Positions 35,832 to 44,853 of a stretch of DNA of 64,000 bases are shown in pieces; position 1 is the first letter of the stretch, and each line of letters begins with the position of its first letter. The DNA is from an uncultured Cellulophaga sp. Its GTDB lineage: Bacteria; Bacteroidota; Bacteroidia; Flavobacteriales; Flavobacteriaceae. Below the pieces are notes generated by a model that was given only the letters and a program-made list of their open reading frames with translations, made no database searches and was not told the DNA's origin. Location of the stretch: NCBI GenBank assembly GCA_947496695.1, contig CANMEI010000007.1, positions 1 to 64,000 on the forward strand. The letters run 5' to 3'. A program made the translations under genes and the position numbers.

Positions 35832-36861
35832 TTAATTGACTTTGTAGCTTTCTGCAATTACATCATAAGCTAAACGTTCACTTACAGATAGTTTATACTT
35901 ACTTCTTGTATTCTTATAAGGATTTGGGTTTGGAATTAATTTAGCATCAATAGCATTAAATACAGCTGGATGTACATAGTAATTTTTACAAACAGACGGT
36001 GTATTCCCTAATTCTTCTGCAACCATTTTAATAACAATATTGCTGAATTTTTTCCTACTATTTTTAGTTTTTAAATTACTTTTTAATGCTTCTTCATAAC
36101 ATTCTATACCTAACCTACTACCTGCCCATGTTCTAAAGTCTTTGCTTGAAAATTCATCCCCCATACACATAGCAATATAATCGTTTACCTCATCACTATC
36201 TAAATCTTGATAAGTACCATTTGTATTTTTATACCTAAATATTTCATAACCAGGCATACTTGCTACTTCTTTATATAAAAGGGATTAAATCTTCATCATC
36301 AATATGAACTTCTCTTTCTTTATTACTTTTACCTTTATAATTAAAAACAAGTTCATCTTCATCGATACTTAAGTGTTTCCTTCGAAGTGTAGTTAACCCA
36401 AAAGTTTCATTTCTATTTCTATACTGTTTATTACCTATACGTATTCCATATTCATCTAAAATAAGAACAATTAAAGCTAGTAATTTTCTCTTCTTCCAAA
36501 TTTTTAAATTTAGATCTTTATGTGCTTTTTTTCTTATTTTGGGCAAATTATCTGCAAAATGAAGCATTTTTTCAAACTTAGCCTCTTGACGTTGTTTCTC
36601 ATACTGAGAGTGATAAATGTATTGTTTTCTTCCTTTTAAATCACGACCAGTTGCTTGAATATGACCATCATTAAAACCACAAATATATACCTGTGTCCAC
36701 ATAGGGGGTATCACTAAACTTTTTAAGCGTTTTAAAACTTTTTTATCTACAATTCTAGAACCATCTTCTGCATAAAAAGAAAATCCTCTCCCTTTCTTTT
36801 TTCGAGAAATACACATTGCAGAATCATCTACTTCTTGAATATTAGAGATGAGAGAGAATTA
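35832..36861 (-). pseudogene. DNA topoisomerase IB, frameshifted and N-terminally incomplete
   Basis: Two adjoining frames together make one topoisomerase IB. The first (to 36271) carries GRGFSFYAEDGSRI, IPPMWTQVYICGFNDGHIQATGRD, FGLTTLRRKHL and the KGKS region. The second (36257-35832) carries PGYEIFRY, KDFRTWAGS and the active-site Tyr in NYYVHPAVF. At 36270 the frame runs CCT-TTT-ATA-TAA; skipping one T continues IKEVASMPGYE. Upstream, homology begins at NIQEVDDSAMCISRKKKG without an in-frame ATG and about 20-30 residues short of the usual N-terminus. Two lesions argue for a decaying gene, though an assembly error is possible. Confidence 0.8.
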
Positions 36862-36869
36862 TATTCATA

Positions 36870-37271
36870 TTAAGCAAAGTTTGAAGTTCCCAAATTAGGT
36901 TTAGGATTAACTTCTATTGTATTTATAATAGGTTTTTTGGTTGAAGTTCTAATTGTACTCATCGCTATTTTCAATGACTGAAATTCATTCAAACATTTCA
37001 AATTCTCTGTGACTAACGTGTTTAAATCTAATTTACTCATAGCCTTGTTTTTTGAATCAAAAACGTCATCAATAAGTTTCACTAAATGCCTATTCCTATA
37101 ACTACAGTCTAAAATAAAAATGTTTAAATCCCTTAATTCATCAAGACCATTTGCTATTAAATAAGAATCATAATTTGAAACTAATTGTTTTCTAAAATCA
37201 GTAATTGCTTTACCTCTTTGGGTAGCTTCATCTTTCAAAACTTGAAGTTGTTTTTTTATTGCTGTTTTCAT
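36870..37271 (-). CDS. Hypothetical protein
   Basis: 133 residues, not recognised. It is Lys-rich, mostly helical by composition (MKTAIKKQLQVLKDEATQRGK at the start), with no signal peptide or membrane segment, and a short Pro-rich tail (VNPKPNLGTSNFA). It ends a few bases before the topoisomerase remnant. A -7 element (TAAATTTG, minus strand) lies at 37293-37300. I can assign no function. Confidence 0.55.
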   Translation of the reverse strand: MKTAIKKQLQVLKDEATQRGKAITDFRKQLVSNYDSYLIANGLDELRDLNIFILDCSYRNRHLVKLIDDVFDSKNKAMSKLDLNTLVTENLKCLNEFQSLKIAMSTIRTSTKKPIINTIEVNPKPNLGTSNFA

Positions 37272-37424
37272 TTCATAATTTTTTTAGTGTTTCAAATTTA
37301 AATCCAGATTTAAAAAAGTATTACTCTAAAAAAAATATTTTTGAACTTAATCGATTTCGTAAACACTTAGTACCTTAATTATTAGATATTAAAGATTTAA
37401 AAGTCTTTTAACAAAACTATTTTC

Positions 37425-37483
37425 ATTGCGTTAAGAAATTCAGCAAAACAGCAAAAACATATAACATTTGAATTATAATTTTG
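37425..37483 (+). promoter_or_regulatory. Stress-box promoter of the SYLF gene
   Basis: ATTGCGTTAA (37425-37434) with a -7 element TAATTTTG (37476-37483) starting exactly 51 bases after the box start. The same box and spacing recur before the next two plus-strand genes. No TTG stands at -33, which fits an activator-dependent promoter. Confidence 0.6.
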
Positions 37484-37511
37484 GAGTATTATTAATTTAA
37501 ACAAAACACTT

Positions 37512-38060
37512 ATGAAAACTTTAAAAACAATACTACTAGGAGCAATTCTTTTTACATCATTCAGCGGATTTTCTCAGACAGAGAAAGAAGCTAAAATTAT
37601 GAAAGATGCTAAAAAAGCAAAAATGAAAATGGTACAAACTGATAAGGGATTAAAAAACTTTATTGATAACTCTACTGCCTATGTAATTTTTCCAAATGTT
37701 GGTGAAGGTGCATTAATAGTTGGTGGAGCATCTGGTAATGGTGTAGTTTATGAAAATGGATCACCAATAGGATTAGCCGATTTAAAAAAAGTAGATGTAG
37801 GTTTGCAAGCAGGTGGACAAGCGTTATCTGAAATTATATTTTTTGAAACAGACGAAGCGTTTGCAAAATTTAAAGATGACAAATTAACTTTTTCTGCAGA
37901 AGCCTCAGCTGTAATTTTAGAATCAGGAGCTTCAAAAAATGCTAATTATAGTGATGGAGTTGTTGTATTTGCAATGCCTAAAGCTGGTGTAATGGCTGAT
38001 TTATCTGTAGGTGGTCAAAAATTAAGTTACGATTCATTTGATGATCGTTCTAAAAAATAA
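37512..38060 (+). CDS. SYLF (YSC84-like) lipid-binding domain protein, secreted
   Basis: 182 residues. A signal peptide (cleavage after SGFSQ) is followed by a SYLF domain (about 45-180): KGLKNFIDNSTAYVIFPNVGEGALIVGGASGNGVVYENG and GLQAGGQALSEIIFF. In eukaryotes SYLF binds phosphoinositides; bacterial members are secreted or periplasmic and poorly understood. It shares its promoter layout with the next two genes. A terminator follows. Confidence 0.85.
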   Translation: MKTLKTILLGAILFTSFSGFSQTEKEAKIMKDAKKAKMKMVQTDKGLKNFIDNSTAYVIFPNVGEGALIVGGASGNGVVYENGSPIGLADLKKVDVGLQAGGQALSEIIFFETDEAFAKFKDDKLTFSAEASAVILESGASKNANYSDGVVVFAMPKAGVMADLSVGGQKLSYDSFDDRSKK

Positions 38061-38083
38061 TAAATATTCTTTAACTATTTTTT

Positions 38084-38117
38084 AAAGAGCTTGCCTAAAA
38101 AGGTAAGCTCTTTTTTT
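38084..38117 (+). terminator. Terminator of the SYLF gene
   Basis: Arms AAAGAGCTTGCCT (38084-38096) and AGGTAAGCTCTTT (38101-38113) with one G/U pair, followed by further T. It shows that the next gene needs its own promoter. Confidence 0.8.
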
Positions 38118-38169
38118 ATGATCAAAACTTTATTTTTTTATCATAAAAAAGTTTAACAAACACCTTTTA

Positions 38170-38228
38170 ATTGCGTCAAAAAATGAATTGATTGTTTCAA
38201 ATTATTCAGTCACGCAGTTCTAGTTTTG
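38170..38228 (+). promoter_or_regulatory. Stress-box promoter of the barrel gene
   Basis: ATTGCGTCAA (38170-38179) and TAGTTTTG (38221-38228), again exactly 51 bases apart (start to start). No -33 TTG is at 19-21 bases. Confidence 0.6.
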
Positions 38229-38272
38229 ACAAAAATTAAAACAATTTATAAATTTTAAAACAGATTAGAATT

Positions 38273-38854
38273 ATGAAAAAAGTAGTAGCATTATTAATAT
38301 TTTTTACAGCAGGATCTTCGTTATTTGCACAATCATGGTCTGATAAATTTCAATTAGGTGTTAAAGGTGGTGTAAACGTTTCAACAGTAACTGGAGATGG
38401 TTTTTCTGATCCTGATCATAGAACAAGCTTTTATGCTGGTTTATTAGCTGAAGCTCCTATAACAGAAACATTTTCTTTACAACCAGAGGTATTCTATTCA
38501 AGACAAGGTTATGATTTAAATGAAAATAATGATGGTGCTGATGCCGAATATCAATTAGATTATATTCAAGTACCAGTGCTATTAAAAGTTTATTTAATAG
38601 ACGGTCTTAATATACATGCAGGACCACAATTTGGTTTTAAAGTAAATGAAGATATTAATTTCCCTGACGCTGAAGATGATATAGATACTGATGCTGTTAG
38701 AGATTTTGACCTTCAGTTAACTTCAGGTTTAGAGTATAAATTTGCAGAATCATTTTTTATTCAAGCTAGATACACTTATGGCTTTTCTGAATTAGTAGAA
38801 GATACTGATGTTCATAACTCATACTTTTCTGCCGGAATTGGTTATATGTTTTAA
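38273..38854 (+). CDS. Small outer-membrane beta-barrel protein (porin-like)
   Basis: 193 residues. A signal peptide (KKVVALLIFFTAGSSLFAQ) is followed by an OMP_b-brl_2-type barrel: FQLGVKGGVNVSTVTGDGF, FSLQPEVFYSRQGYDL, IHAGPQFGFKVN, FFIQARYTYGFSEL, ending in SAGIGYMF with a terminal Phe. The family is the same as the 30401 gene. Function is unknown; co-regulation with SYLF and CsbD genes suggests an envelope-stress role (inference). Confidence 0.83.
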   Translation: MKKVVALLIFFTAGSSLFAQSWSDKFQLGVKGGVNVSTVTGDGFSDPDHRTSFYAGLLAEAPITETFSLQPEVFYSRQGYDLNENNDGADAEYQLDYIQVPVLLKVYLIDGLNIHAGPQFGFKVNEDINFPDAEDDIDTDAVRDFDLQLTSGLEYKFAESFFIQARYTYGFSELVEDTDVHNSYFSAGIGYMF

Positions 38855-38870
38855 TACAACCTAATATGTT

Positions 38871-38929
38871 ATTGCGTCAAATAATAATTTTAATGAAGCA
38901 ACACTAACGTGTAATGATTAGTAATTTTA
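38871..38929 (+). promoter_or_regulatory. Stress-box promoter of the CsbD gene
   Basis: ATTGCGTCAA (38871-38880), then TAATTTTA (38922-38929), one mismatch to TAnnTTTG, at the same 51-base offset as in the two preceding promoters. Confidence 0.55.
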
Positions 38930-38968
38930 AGGTATAGAAATAATTTAATAATCTTAAAAAATAAAAAT

Positions 38969-39154
38969 ATGAACACTACACAATTAGAAGGTAAATGGAA
39001 ACAAGTAAAAGGTGAGTTCAAACAAAAATATGGTGATCTTACTGATGATGATGTAACCTATGCTGAAGGTAAATTTGACGAAATGATAGGTAAAATTCAA
39101 GAAAAAACTGGAAAGAAAAGAGAAGAGATTGAAAAAGAAATTGAAAATTTATAA
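38969..39154 (+). CDS. CsbD-family stress protein
   Basis: 61 residues, the family's normal size. It has the signature KWKQVKGEFKQKYGDLTDDDVTYAEGKFDEMIGKIQEKTGK. CsbD-like proteins are small, helical and induced by general stress in many bacteria; the molecular role is unknown. Here the gene shares a promoter box with SYLF and barrel genes. Confidence 0.92.
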   Translation: MNTTQLEGKWKQVKGEFKQKYGDLTDDDVTYAEGKFDEMIGKIQEKTGKKREEIEKEIENL

Positions 39155-39177
39155 TTTTAAGTAAATCTTTTTGATTT

Positions 39178-39222
39178 AAAATAAAGACGTGTAACTTATA
39201 AAGTTAGACGTCTTTATATTTT
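39178..39222. terminator. Bidirectional terminator between csbD-like gene and sulfatase operon
   Basis: Arms ATAAAGACGTGTAAC (39181-39195) and GTTAGACGTCTTTAT (39203-39217) with one mismatch, placed between the convergent plus-strand stress gene and the end of the minus-strand glycan operon. Confidence 0.75.
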
Positions 39223-39236
39223 ATAGGTATAAAATT

Positions 39237-41063
39237 CTATTGCTGTGTAGACATTCTTTTCACACTTATATAGAAAGCTCCCCAATTAACACCTTCAACA
39301 TTTGTAAACCAAGCTGTCATAGTTGTTTTTCCTTTAGAGAAATTACCTTTAAACACAACAAATTTAGCATCCTTATAAACTTCTTGTGTTTGTTTCCAAG
39401 CACCTATTTTTAAAGTTGCTTTTTTTAAATTCATTACTTGACCATCAGTTATTGCATTTGTAGTTAAGGTTCCTTCACGACCTTCTACAGCATCATTAAT
39501 TGCTAATCCTGATTCAAATGGCCATCTACTTAATGTAATTTCATAAAATCCATCTTGTTCAAACTCAAGCGTAAATTCACTACTAAATGGATTTTTTATT
39601 CCATCTCTAATATGGTTTTGATTATACGGTATTTTAGCGTCTGAAATATGAGCATCATGACATGTTACAATTACAGGGTTTTGCTTATCAGAACCAACAA
39701 CTATTACTGGGTATTGATTAAATTCTGAAGAAACAGAAGTCCACCATTCATTATAATAACCTCTCATTTTAGCTAAATCTTCTGGTTTTAATGCAGCTAA
39801 ATCATTTTTTTGACCAGGATCTGTCGAAATATCATACAATTCTTCTCCATTCACTAATCTCAACTTCCCAGACATTACTGCGCTCTTATGCCATTTAACA
39901 GGCTCTTGCATGCGTTGAGAATCAGTAATTAAATAATCTCTATTTATTGATTTTTTTTTACCTAGAACCACCGACGAAACATCAGAACCATCAATATTAA
40001 GTTCAGGTAAATTAATATTACATAACGTAGCTAAAGTTGGCATTACATCTAAATTAGCCGTTAATTCTGAAATATCTTTTCCTCCTTTAATATTGGCATT
40101 GGGGTATGATATAAAAAATGGAACACGATGACCACCTTCATACTCACTGTTTTTGGTTCCTCTCATACCTGCATTAAAACCATATTTTACTCCATCAACG
40201 CCTCTATAACCAACCGATGTTCCATTATCTGTCATAAAAATGAAAATTGTATTGTCAAATAAATCTAAATCTTTTAATTTATTTTCTAATTTTTCAAAAT
40301 TATCATCAATATTTGTTATCATCCCATAAAACTTCTTTTGAACATCTGGAATTTCTAAATCTTTATATTTATCGTAATATTCCTGCGGAACATTAAAAGG
40401 ACCATGTGGTGCATTTGCTGATATATAGCAGAAAAAAGGTTCTTCTTTCTTTTCTTCAATGTATTTTATGGCTTCGCCAAACCAAACATCAGTACAATAT
40501 CCTTCATATTTTTTAGGCTTCCCATTTTCAAAATATGTATCATCAAAATAATCATTATTCCAATAATCTGGTGTTTGACTGATCCCCCCACCTCCATGAA
40601 CTAAGGTATAATTAAAACCCTTGTCTTGAGGTCTTGAAGGGTATGTGTCGCCTAAATGCCATTTTCCAAACATAGCCGTATCATAGCCATTATCTTTAAA
40701 AACTTGAGCAATCGTAATTTCATTTTTCCGAAGAATAGAAACACCTCCAATAGTATGCCATACTCCAACTCTATTTGCATAACGCCCAGTCATTAATCCT
40801 GAACGAGTTGGCGCACATGTTGGCGCCACATGAAAATCAGTTAAATGCACTGATTCTTCATGAAAATTATCTATTGCAGGTGTTTTTACAATTGTATTGC
40901 CTAATGCTCCTATATCACCATAACCTTGATCATCTGTAATTACAATAATTACATTGGGTTGCTTTTTTATACCATTAGAATTTTCTTTTGTCTTAGATGT
41001 TGAATTACAAGAATATAAAAAACTTATTAATACAAATCCTGTGATAAAAAATATTCTTTTCAT
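39237..41063 (-). CDS. Sulfatase (formylglycine-dependent), lipoprotein, with C-terminal extension
   Basis: 608 residues. The lipoprotein signal has lipobox FLYSC. The alkaline-phosphatase-fold catalytic domain (about 35-450) carries the Ca-binding Asp pair ITDDQGYGD and the Cys83 maturation site CAPTRSG, which needs a formylglycine-generating enzyme encoded elsewhere. A beta-rich extension (about 450-605) is extra compared with minimal family S1 sulfatases. It would remove sulfate esters from glycans before glycosidases act. It is last in the minus-strand operon with permease, GH20, GH92 and the unrecognised protein. Confidence 0.9.
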   Translation of the reverse strand: MKRIFFITGFVLISFLYSCNSTSKTKENSNGIKKQPNVIIVITDDQGYGDIGALGNTIVKTPAIDNFHEESVHLTDFHVAPTCAPTRSGLMTGRYANRVGVWHTIGGVSILRKNEITIAQVFKDNGYDTAMFGKWHLGDTYPSRPQDKGFNYTLVHGGGGISQTPDYWNNDYFDDTYFENGKPKKYEGYCTDVWFGEAIKYIEEKKEEPFFCYISANAPHGPFNVPQEYYDKYKDLEIPDVQKKFYGMITNIDDNFEKLENKLKDLDLFDNTIFIFMTDNGTSVGYRGVDGVKYGFNAGMRGTKNSEYEGGHRVPFFISYPNANIKGGKDISELTANLDVMPTLATLCNINLPELNIDGSDVSSVVLGKKKSINRDYLITDSQRMQEPVKWHKSAVMSGKLRLVNGEELYDISTDPGQKNDLAALKPEDLAKMRGYYNEWWTSVSSEFNQYPVIVVGSDKQNPVIVTCHDAHISDAKIPYNQNHIRDGIKNPFSSEFTLEFEQDGFYEITLSRWPFESGLAINDAVEGREGTLTTNAITDGQVMNLKKATLKIGAWKQTQEVYKDAKFVVFKGNFSKGKTTMTAWFTNVEGVNWGAFYISVKRMSTQQ

Positions 41064-41114
41064 CGTTATAGTTTATGTTTAAAAAATTAAGAAACATTGA
41101 CTAATAAGTCTTAG

Positions 41115-42434
41115 CTATTTACCCCAGTTTTTAATTTTATATCCCCAAACTGCAAAGAATAAAATTATAGCATAACACGGAATTAAAATCCAATAACTAC
41201 TAGTTGCTGCGGTAGCCATTGCTACAGAATCTGCAACGCCATTATTAATCATTTCTAATTTATTAGCATCAACTATTCTACCGTATAATGGAGGAATAAT
41301 GGCACCCCCAGAAATTGCCATAATTAATAACGCAGATGCTGTTTTTGTGAATTTACCTAAACCATCTAATGTTAATGGCCATATTGCTGGCCAAACTAGA
41401 GCATTTGAAATACCTAAAGCTGCTACAAACATTACAGATGTGATTCCACTAGTAGATAATATACAGAAACTGAATACAATACCTAAAATTGCACTTGCTA
41501 TTAACGCTGTTCTTTGCTTTATTACTTTAGGAATTAAAAGTGCACCTATAATATAAGTTGCAACCATTGCCATAAGTGTATATGTTGTAAAAAACTTTGC
41601 TTCTTCTGAAGAAAACCCTAATGAAATACCATAAGAAATAATAGTATCACCAGCTATTACCTCAGCACCTACATACACGAATAAGGCTAATACCCCAAAC
41701 CATAGTTGTGGAAACTGAAAAATACTTGTTTTTGCACTTTTAACATCTGTTGTTTCCTCTTCTACTTCTGTAGCTTCAACATTTGGTAATGGAGCCTTTA
41801 AAATCAACATTCCAAGAACAAATAAAACAATTGCCATTATTACGTATGGTAAAAATACGCTATCAGCCATTGTATCTAATAATAGATTTTTCTCATCAAT
41901 ACTAACTGATGCTAATTTATCTTTTACCTCATCAATACCTGAAAGTAATAAAGCGCCAAAAATTATAGATCCTAATGAACCTGCTACTTTATTAGCAATA
42001 CCCATTATTGCTATTCGTTTTGCTGCACTTTCTATTGGACCTAATATAGTAATGTATGGGTTTGATGCTGTTTGCAATAAAGTCATACCCACACCTTGTA
42101 TAAATATCCCAGTTAAGAAAACCCAGTAAGTTCTTGATTCTGCGGCAGGAATAAATATTAAAGCTCCTATTGCCATAATAACTAAACCTAATGACATTCC
42201 TTTTTTATAACCTATTTTTCCAATTATGTAAGATGCTGGTAACGCCATTACTACAAAAGATATGTAAGATGCCGATGCTACTAAATAAGACTGTGCATCT
42301 GTTAACTCATTAATTGTTTTCATAAATGGAATTAAAGCTCCATTAATCCACGTCACAAATCCAAAAATAAAAAAGAGTCCTGCTATTATTAAAATAGGGA
42401 CTAAAGTACTCTTGGGTTTCAAATTGCTTTCCAT
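41115..42434 (-). CDS. FucP-family MFS monosaccharide transporter
   Basis: 439 residues with about 12 membrane segments and the FucP/NagP-type start (LVPILIIAGLFFIFGFVTWINGALIPFMK), plus LLQTASNPYITILGP in the first half. FucP-family members import fucose, glucose, galactose or N-acetylglucosamine with protons. Because three GH20 genes lie nearby, GlcNAc (NagP-like) is an attractive substrate, but mannose or fucose cannot be excluded. It sits 51 bases before the sulfatase and 55 after the GH20 gene, inside the operon. Confidence 0.88.
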   Translation of the reverse strand: MESNLKPKSTLVPILIIAGLFFIFGFVTWINGALIPFMKTINELTDAQSYLVASASYISFVVMALPASYIIGKIGYKKGMSLGLVIMAIGALIFIPAAESRTYWVFLTGIFIQGVGMTLLQTASNPYITILGPIESAAKRIAIMGIANKVAGSLGSIIFGALLLSGIDEVKDKLASVSIDEKNLLLDTMADSVFLPYVIMAIVLFVLGMLILKAPLPNVEATEVEEETTDVKSAKTSIFQFPQLWFGVLALFVYVGAEVIAGDTIISYGISLGFSSEEAKFFTTYTLMAMVATYIIGALLIPKVIKQRTALIASAILGIVFSFCILSTSGITSVMFVAALGISNALVWPAIWPLTLDGLGKFTKTASALLIMAISGGAIIPPLYGRIVDANKLEMINNGVADSVAMATAATSSYWILIPCYAIILFFAVWGYKIKNWGK

Positions 42435-42489
42435 TTTTTCTAAGGTTTAATTGATTTAAAATTTACTATTATTTGTTATTTCTTATTTT

Positions 42490-44838
42490 TTAGAACACTA
42501 CTATTTCATCAATAAATATTTTTGATTCTTTACCAGCTTGATGATGCCCTTTGGGTATTGGATTTACTCTTTTGGCTTTTATTTTTATTGTTTTTACTTT
42601 CTTCTTCTCAAAGTCCACAATTGTTTTTATTTTATTTCGACCTTGTATATGACTAACATCTCCTAATTTAACCTCACTAAGTTTAACAAAACTTACTCCA
42701 TCTTCTGAACCATAAATCTCAAAATTCTCTGGCACATATATACCTCCGATTGTAAATCTAAGACTTGTAATTTCTATTGATTGAATTTCTTTTAATTCTG
42801 GTAAAATAAGATCAACTTCTAAATCATCATTAAATTTATTCCAATTAAGATCACCTCTATTAAGTTTTCCAAAATTTAAATCAACCAAACCTAATTCATT
42901 TTCAGCATTAACTATTTTTGGAGAATGAAACAATACTTGGGCACCAACCGCTTTATGGATTGGAAAATATTTTTCAGAAACATTTCCAATTTGTTCTCTT
43001 TTTCTAAAAGAAGTTGTTTTTAATAATGATGTTTTATTGATTGAAAAAGGATGCAGGTATTTAGCAGATTTTACTGTTGGCTGACTACCATCTAAAGTAT
43101 AATAAATTTCCATATTATCTACTTCCGTTTCCAAAACAATATCTATATAACCTTGTTTATTTCCTTTGTGGTTAATCTTTACATTAAAAGCACTAGTTGC
43201 ATAATGCACTCCTTTTTTATCCAATTTTTTGTATTGAGGTAATAATCTGTTGGTAAAATCATCCCAATTTTTCGATTTCTGATTTGTCCATCCATTTTCT
43301 GCAATAGCATATATTCTCGGAAAAGTCATATACGTTAATTGATCCCAATTAGTGATCGATTCTGTCCATAAATTACCTTGTATTCCTAAAATATGTTTTC
43401 CTTGTTTTTCTGTTAAGCTATCTGATATTATCTTATACTCATAAGTATCTTTTAAAAAACTATAAGCATATCCTAAATTTGGTTCAATATCATCATCACC
43501 TTGTTTTAAATCTAAATAACAATATTTAGCCGGAGTCATTATTACATCATGACCATTTTTCGCTGCTTTAATACCTCCTTTTTCTCCTCTCCATGACATT
43601 ACAGTTGTATTAGATGACAAACCACTTTCAAGAATTTCATCCCAACCAATCATTTTTTTATTTTTAGCATCTACAATTTCTGACACTTTTTTTGTAAAAT
43701 AACCTTGTAAATCATGGGCATTTTTAAAATTTTCTTTTTCCATAATATGTTGGCAAGTCACATCTTTTTCCCAAGTCGCTGTATTACACTCATCACCCCC
43801 TAAATGAATATATTCAAAAGGAAATAAATCTGTTACCTCTGCTAAAACACCTTCAATAAATTCATAGGTTTTCTCATTACTTGGGCAGTACGTATTATTT
43901 TTAGTGACACCACCTGTTCCTACATAAAAAGGACCTTTAGCACATGAAATTTCGGGATACGCAGTAATTGTAGCTAATGAATGACCTGGCATATCAATTT
44001 CCGGAATTATTTCTACATAACGTTCTTTTGCATATGCAACAATCTCTTTAATTTCTTCTTGAGTATAAAAACCACCATACGTAGCTTGTTGCCCTTCTTT
44101 CTGTGTTGGTCTTCCCCACCAATTAGAAGTATTTTCATCTTTAGCATTTTCATTTACGCGCCATGCACCTACCTCTGTTAGTTTTGGATATTTTTTAATT
44201 TCTATCCTCCAACCATTATCGTCTGATAAATGCCAATGAAAACGATTCAGTTTAGCTTCAGCCATAAGATCTAATACTTTTTTAACCTCTTCTTTATCAA
44301 AAAAATGACGTGAAACATCTAACATATACCCTCTCCATTTAAAAGCTGGAGCATCTTTTATACTTATAACAGGAATATGCCATTCTGAATTATTCTGTGC
44401 TTCTTTAGCATAGAATGATTCTGGAAGTACCTGACCTAAACTTTGTAATGCATAAAAAAAGCCTGAATTTGAAGAAGCTTTTATCTCTATATATGTTTTA
44501 CCAACTACAAGCTCATACCCTTCTTCTTTTATTGATTTTTCAGTTTTAAATTCAATATTTGCTTGTTTTGTATTAATCCCAATTACTGGTAACCAACCTG
44601 ATATTGTATCAAAATTGCTAAAAAAACTAGTTGCAATACGTAACTGTTCTTTGTTCTCTACTGATATAACAGTATTCTCATTCAAATCAAAATAACCATA
44701 ACCAGATACCACTTCTTGTGGTAAGGGAATAATGGCAATAGTATTGGTTTCTAAACCTTTTGAACATGAAAACAACATAAAAACACAACCGAATCTAAGA
44801 AGTAGTTTTTTTAATATGTTTTTATAAGTGTTTATCAT
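42490..44838 (-). CDS. GH20 beta-N-acetylhexosaminidase with F5/8-type C-terminal domain
   Basis: 782 residues, lipoprotein (lipobox FMLFSC). The N-terminal GH20b domain (about 30-155) is followed by the catalytic TIM barrel (about 160-510) with RGYMLDVSRHFF, WHLSDDNGWRIEI and the Asp-Glu pair HLGGDE near residue 348. A chitobiase-type domain (about 560-640) and a discoidin-like C-terminal domain (about 640-780) complete it. It should release terminal beta-GlcNAc/GalNAc by substrate-assisted catalysis. Confidence 0.92.
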   Translation of the reverse strand: MINTYKNILKKLLLRFGCVFMLFSCSKGLETNTIAIIPLPQEVVSGYGYFDLNENTVISVENKEQLRIATSFFSNFDTISGWLPVIGINTKQANIEFKTEKSIKEEGYELVVGKTYIEIKASSNSGFFYALQSLGQVLPESFYAKEAQNNSEWHIPVISIKDAPAFKWRGYMLDVSRHFFDKEEVKKVLDLMAEAKLNRFHWHLSDDNGWRIEIKKYPKLTEVGAWRVNENAKDENTSNWWGRPTQKEGQQATYGGFYTQEEIKEIVAYAKERYVEIIPEIDMPGHSLATITAYPEISCAKGPFYVGTGGVTKNNTYCPSNEKTYEFIEGVLAEVTDLFPFEYIHLGGDECNTATWEKDVTCQHIMEKENFKNAHDLQGYFTKKVSEIVDAKNKKMIGWDEILESGLSSNTTVMSWRGEKGGIKAAKNGHDVIMTPAKYCYLDLKQGDDDIEPNLGYAYSFLKDTYEYKIISDSLTEKQGKHILGIQGNLWTESITNWDQLTYMTFPRIYAIAENGWTNQKSKNWDDFTNRLLPQYKKLDKKGVHYATSAFNVKINHKGNKQGYIDIVLETEVDNMEIYYTLDGSQPTVKSAKYLHPFSINKTSLLKTTSFRKREQIGNVSEKYFPIHKAVGAQVLFHSPKIVNAENELGLVDLNFGKLNRGDLNWNKFNDDLEVDLILPELKEIQSIEITSLRFTIGGIYVPENFEIYGSEDGVSFVKLSEVKLGDVSHIQGRNKIKTIVDFEKKKVKTIKIKAKRVNPIPKGHHQAGKESKIFIDEIVVF

Positions 44839-44853
44839 ATTCGGTTTGGTTTA

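Noticed and set aside
36257..36280. Programmed frameshift in topoisomerase IB like that of prfB
   Set aside because: There is no Shine-Dalgarno-like element or CUU-UGA-type slippery site, and the start codon is missing as well; decay or error is simpler.
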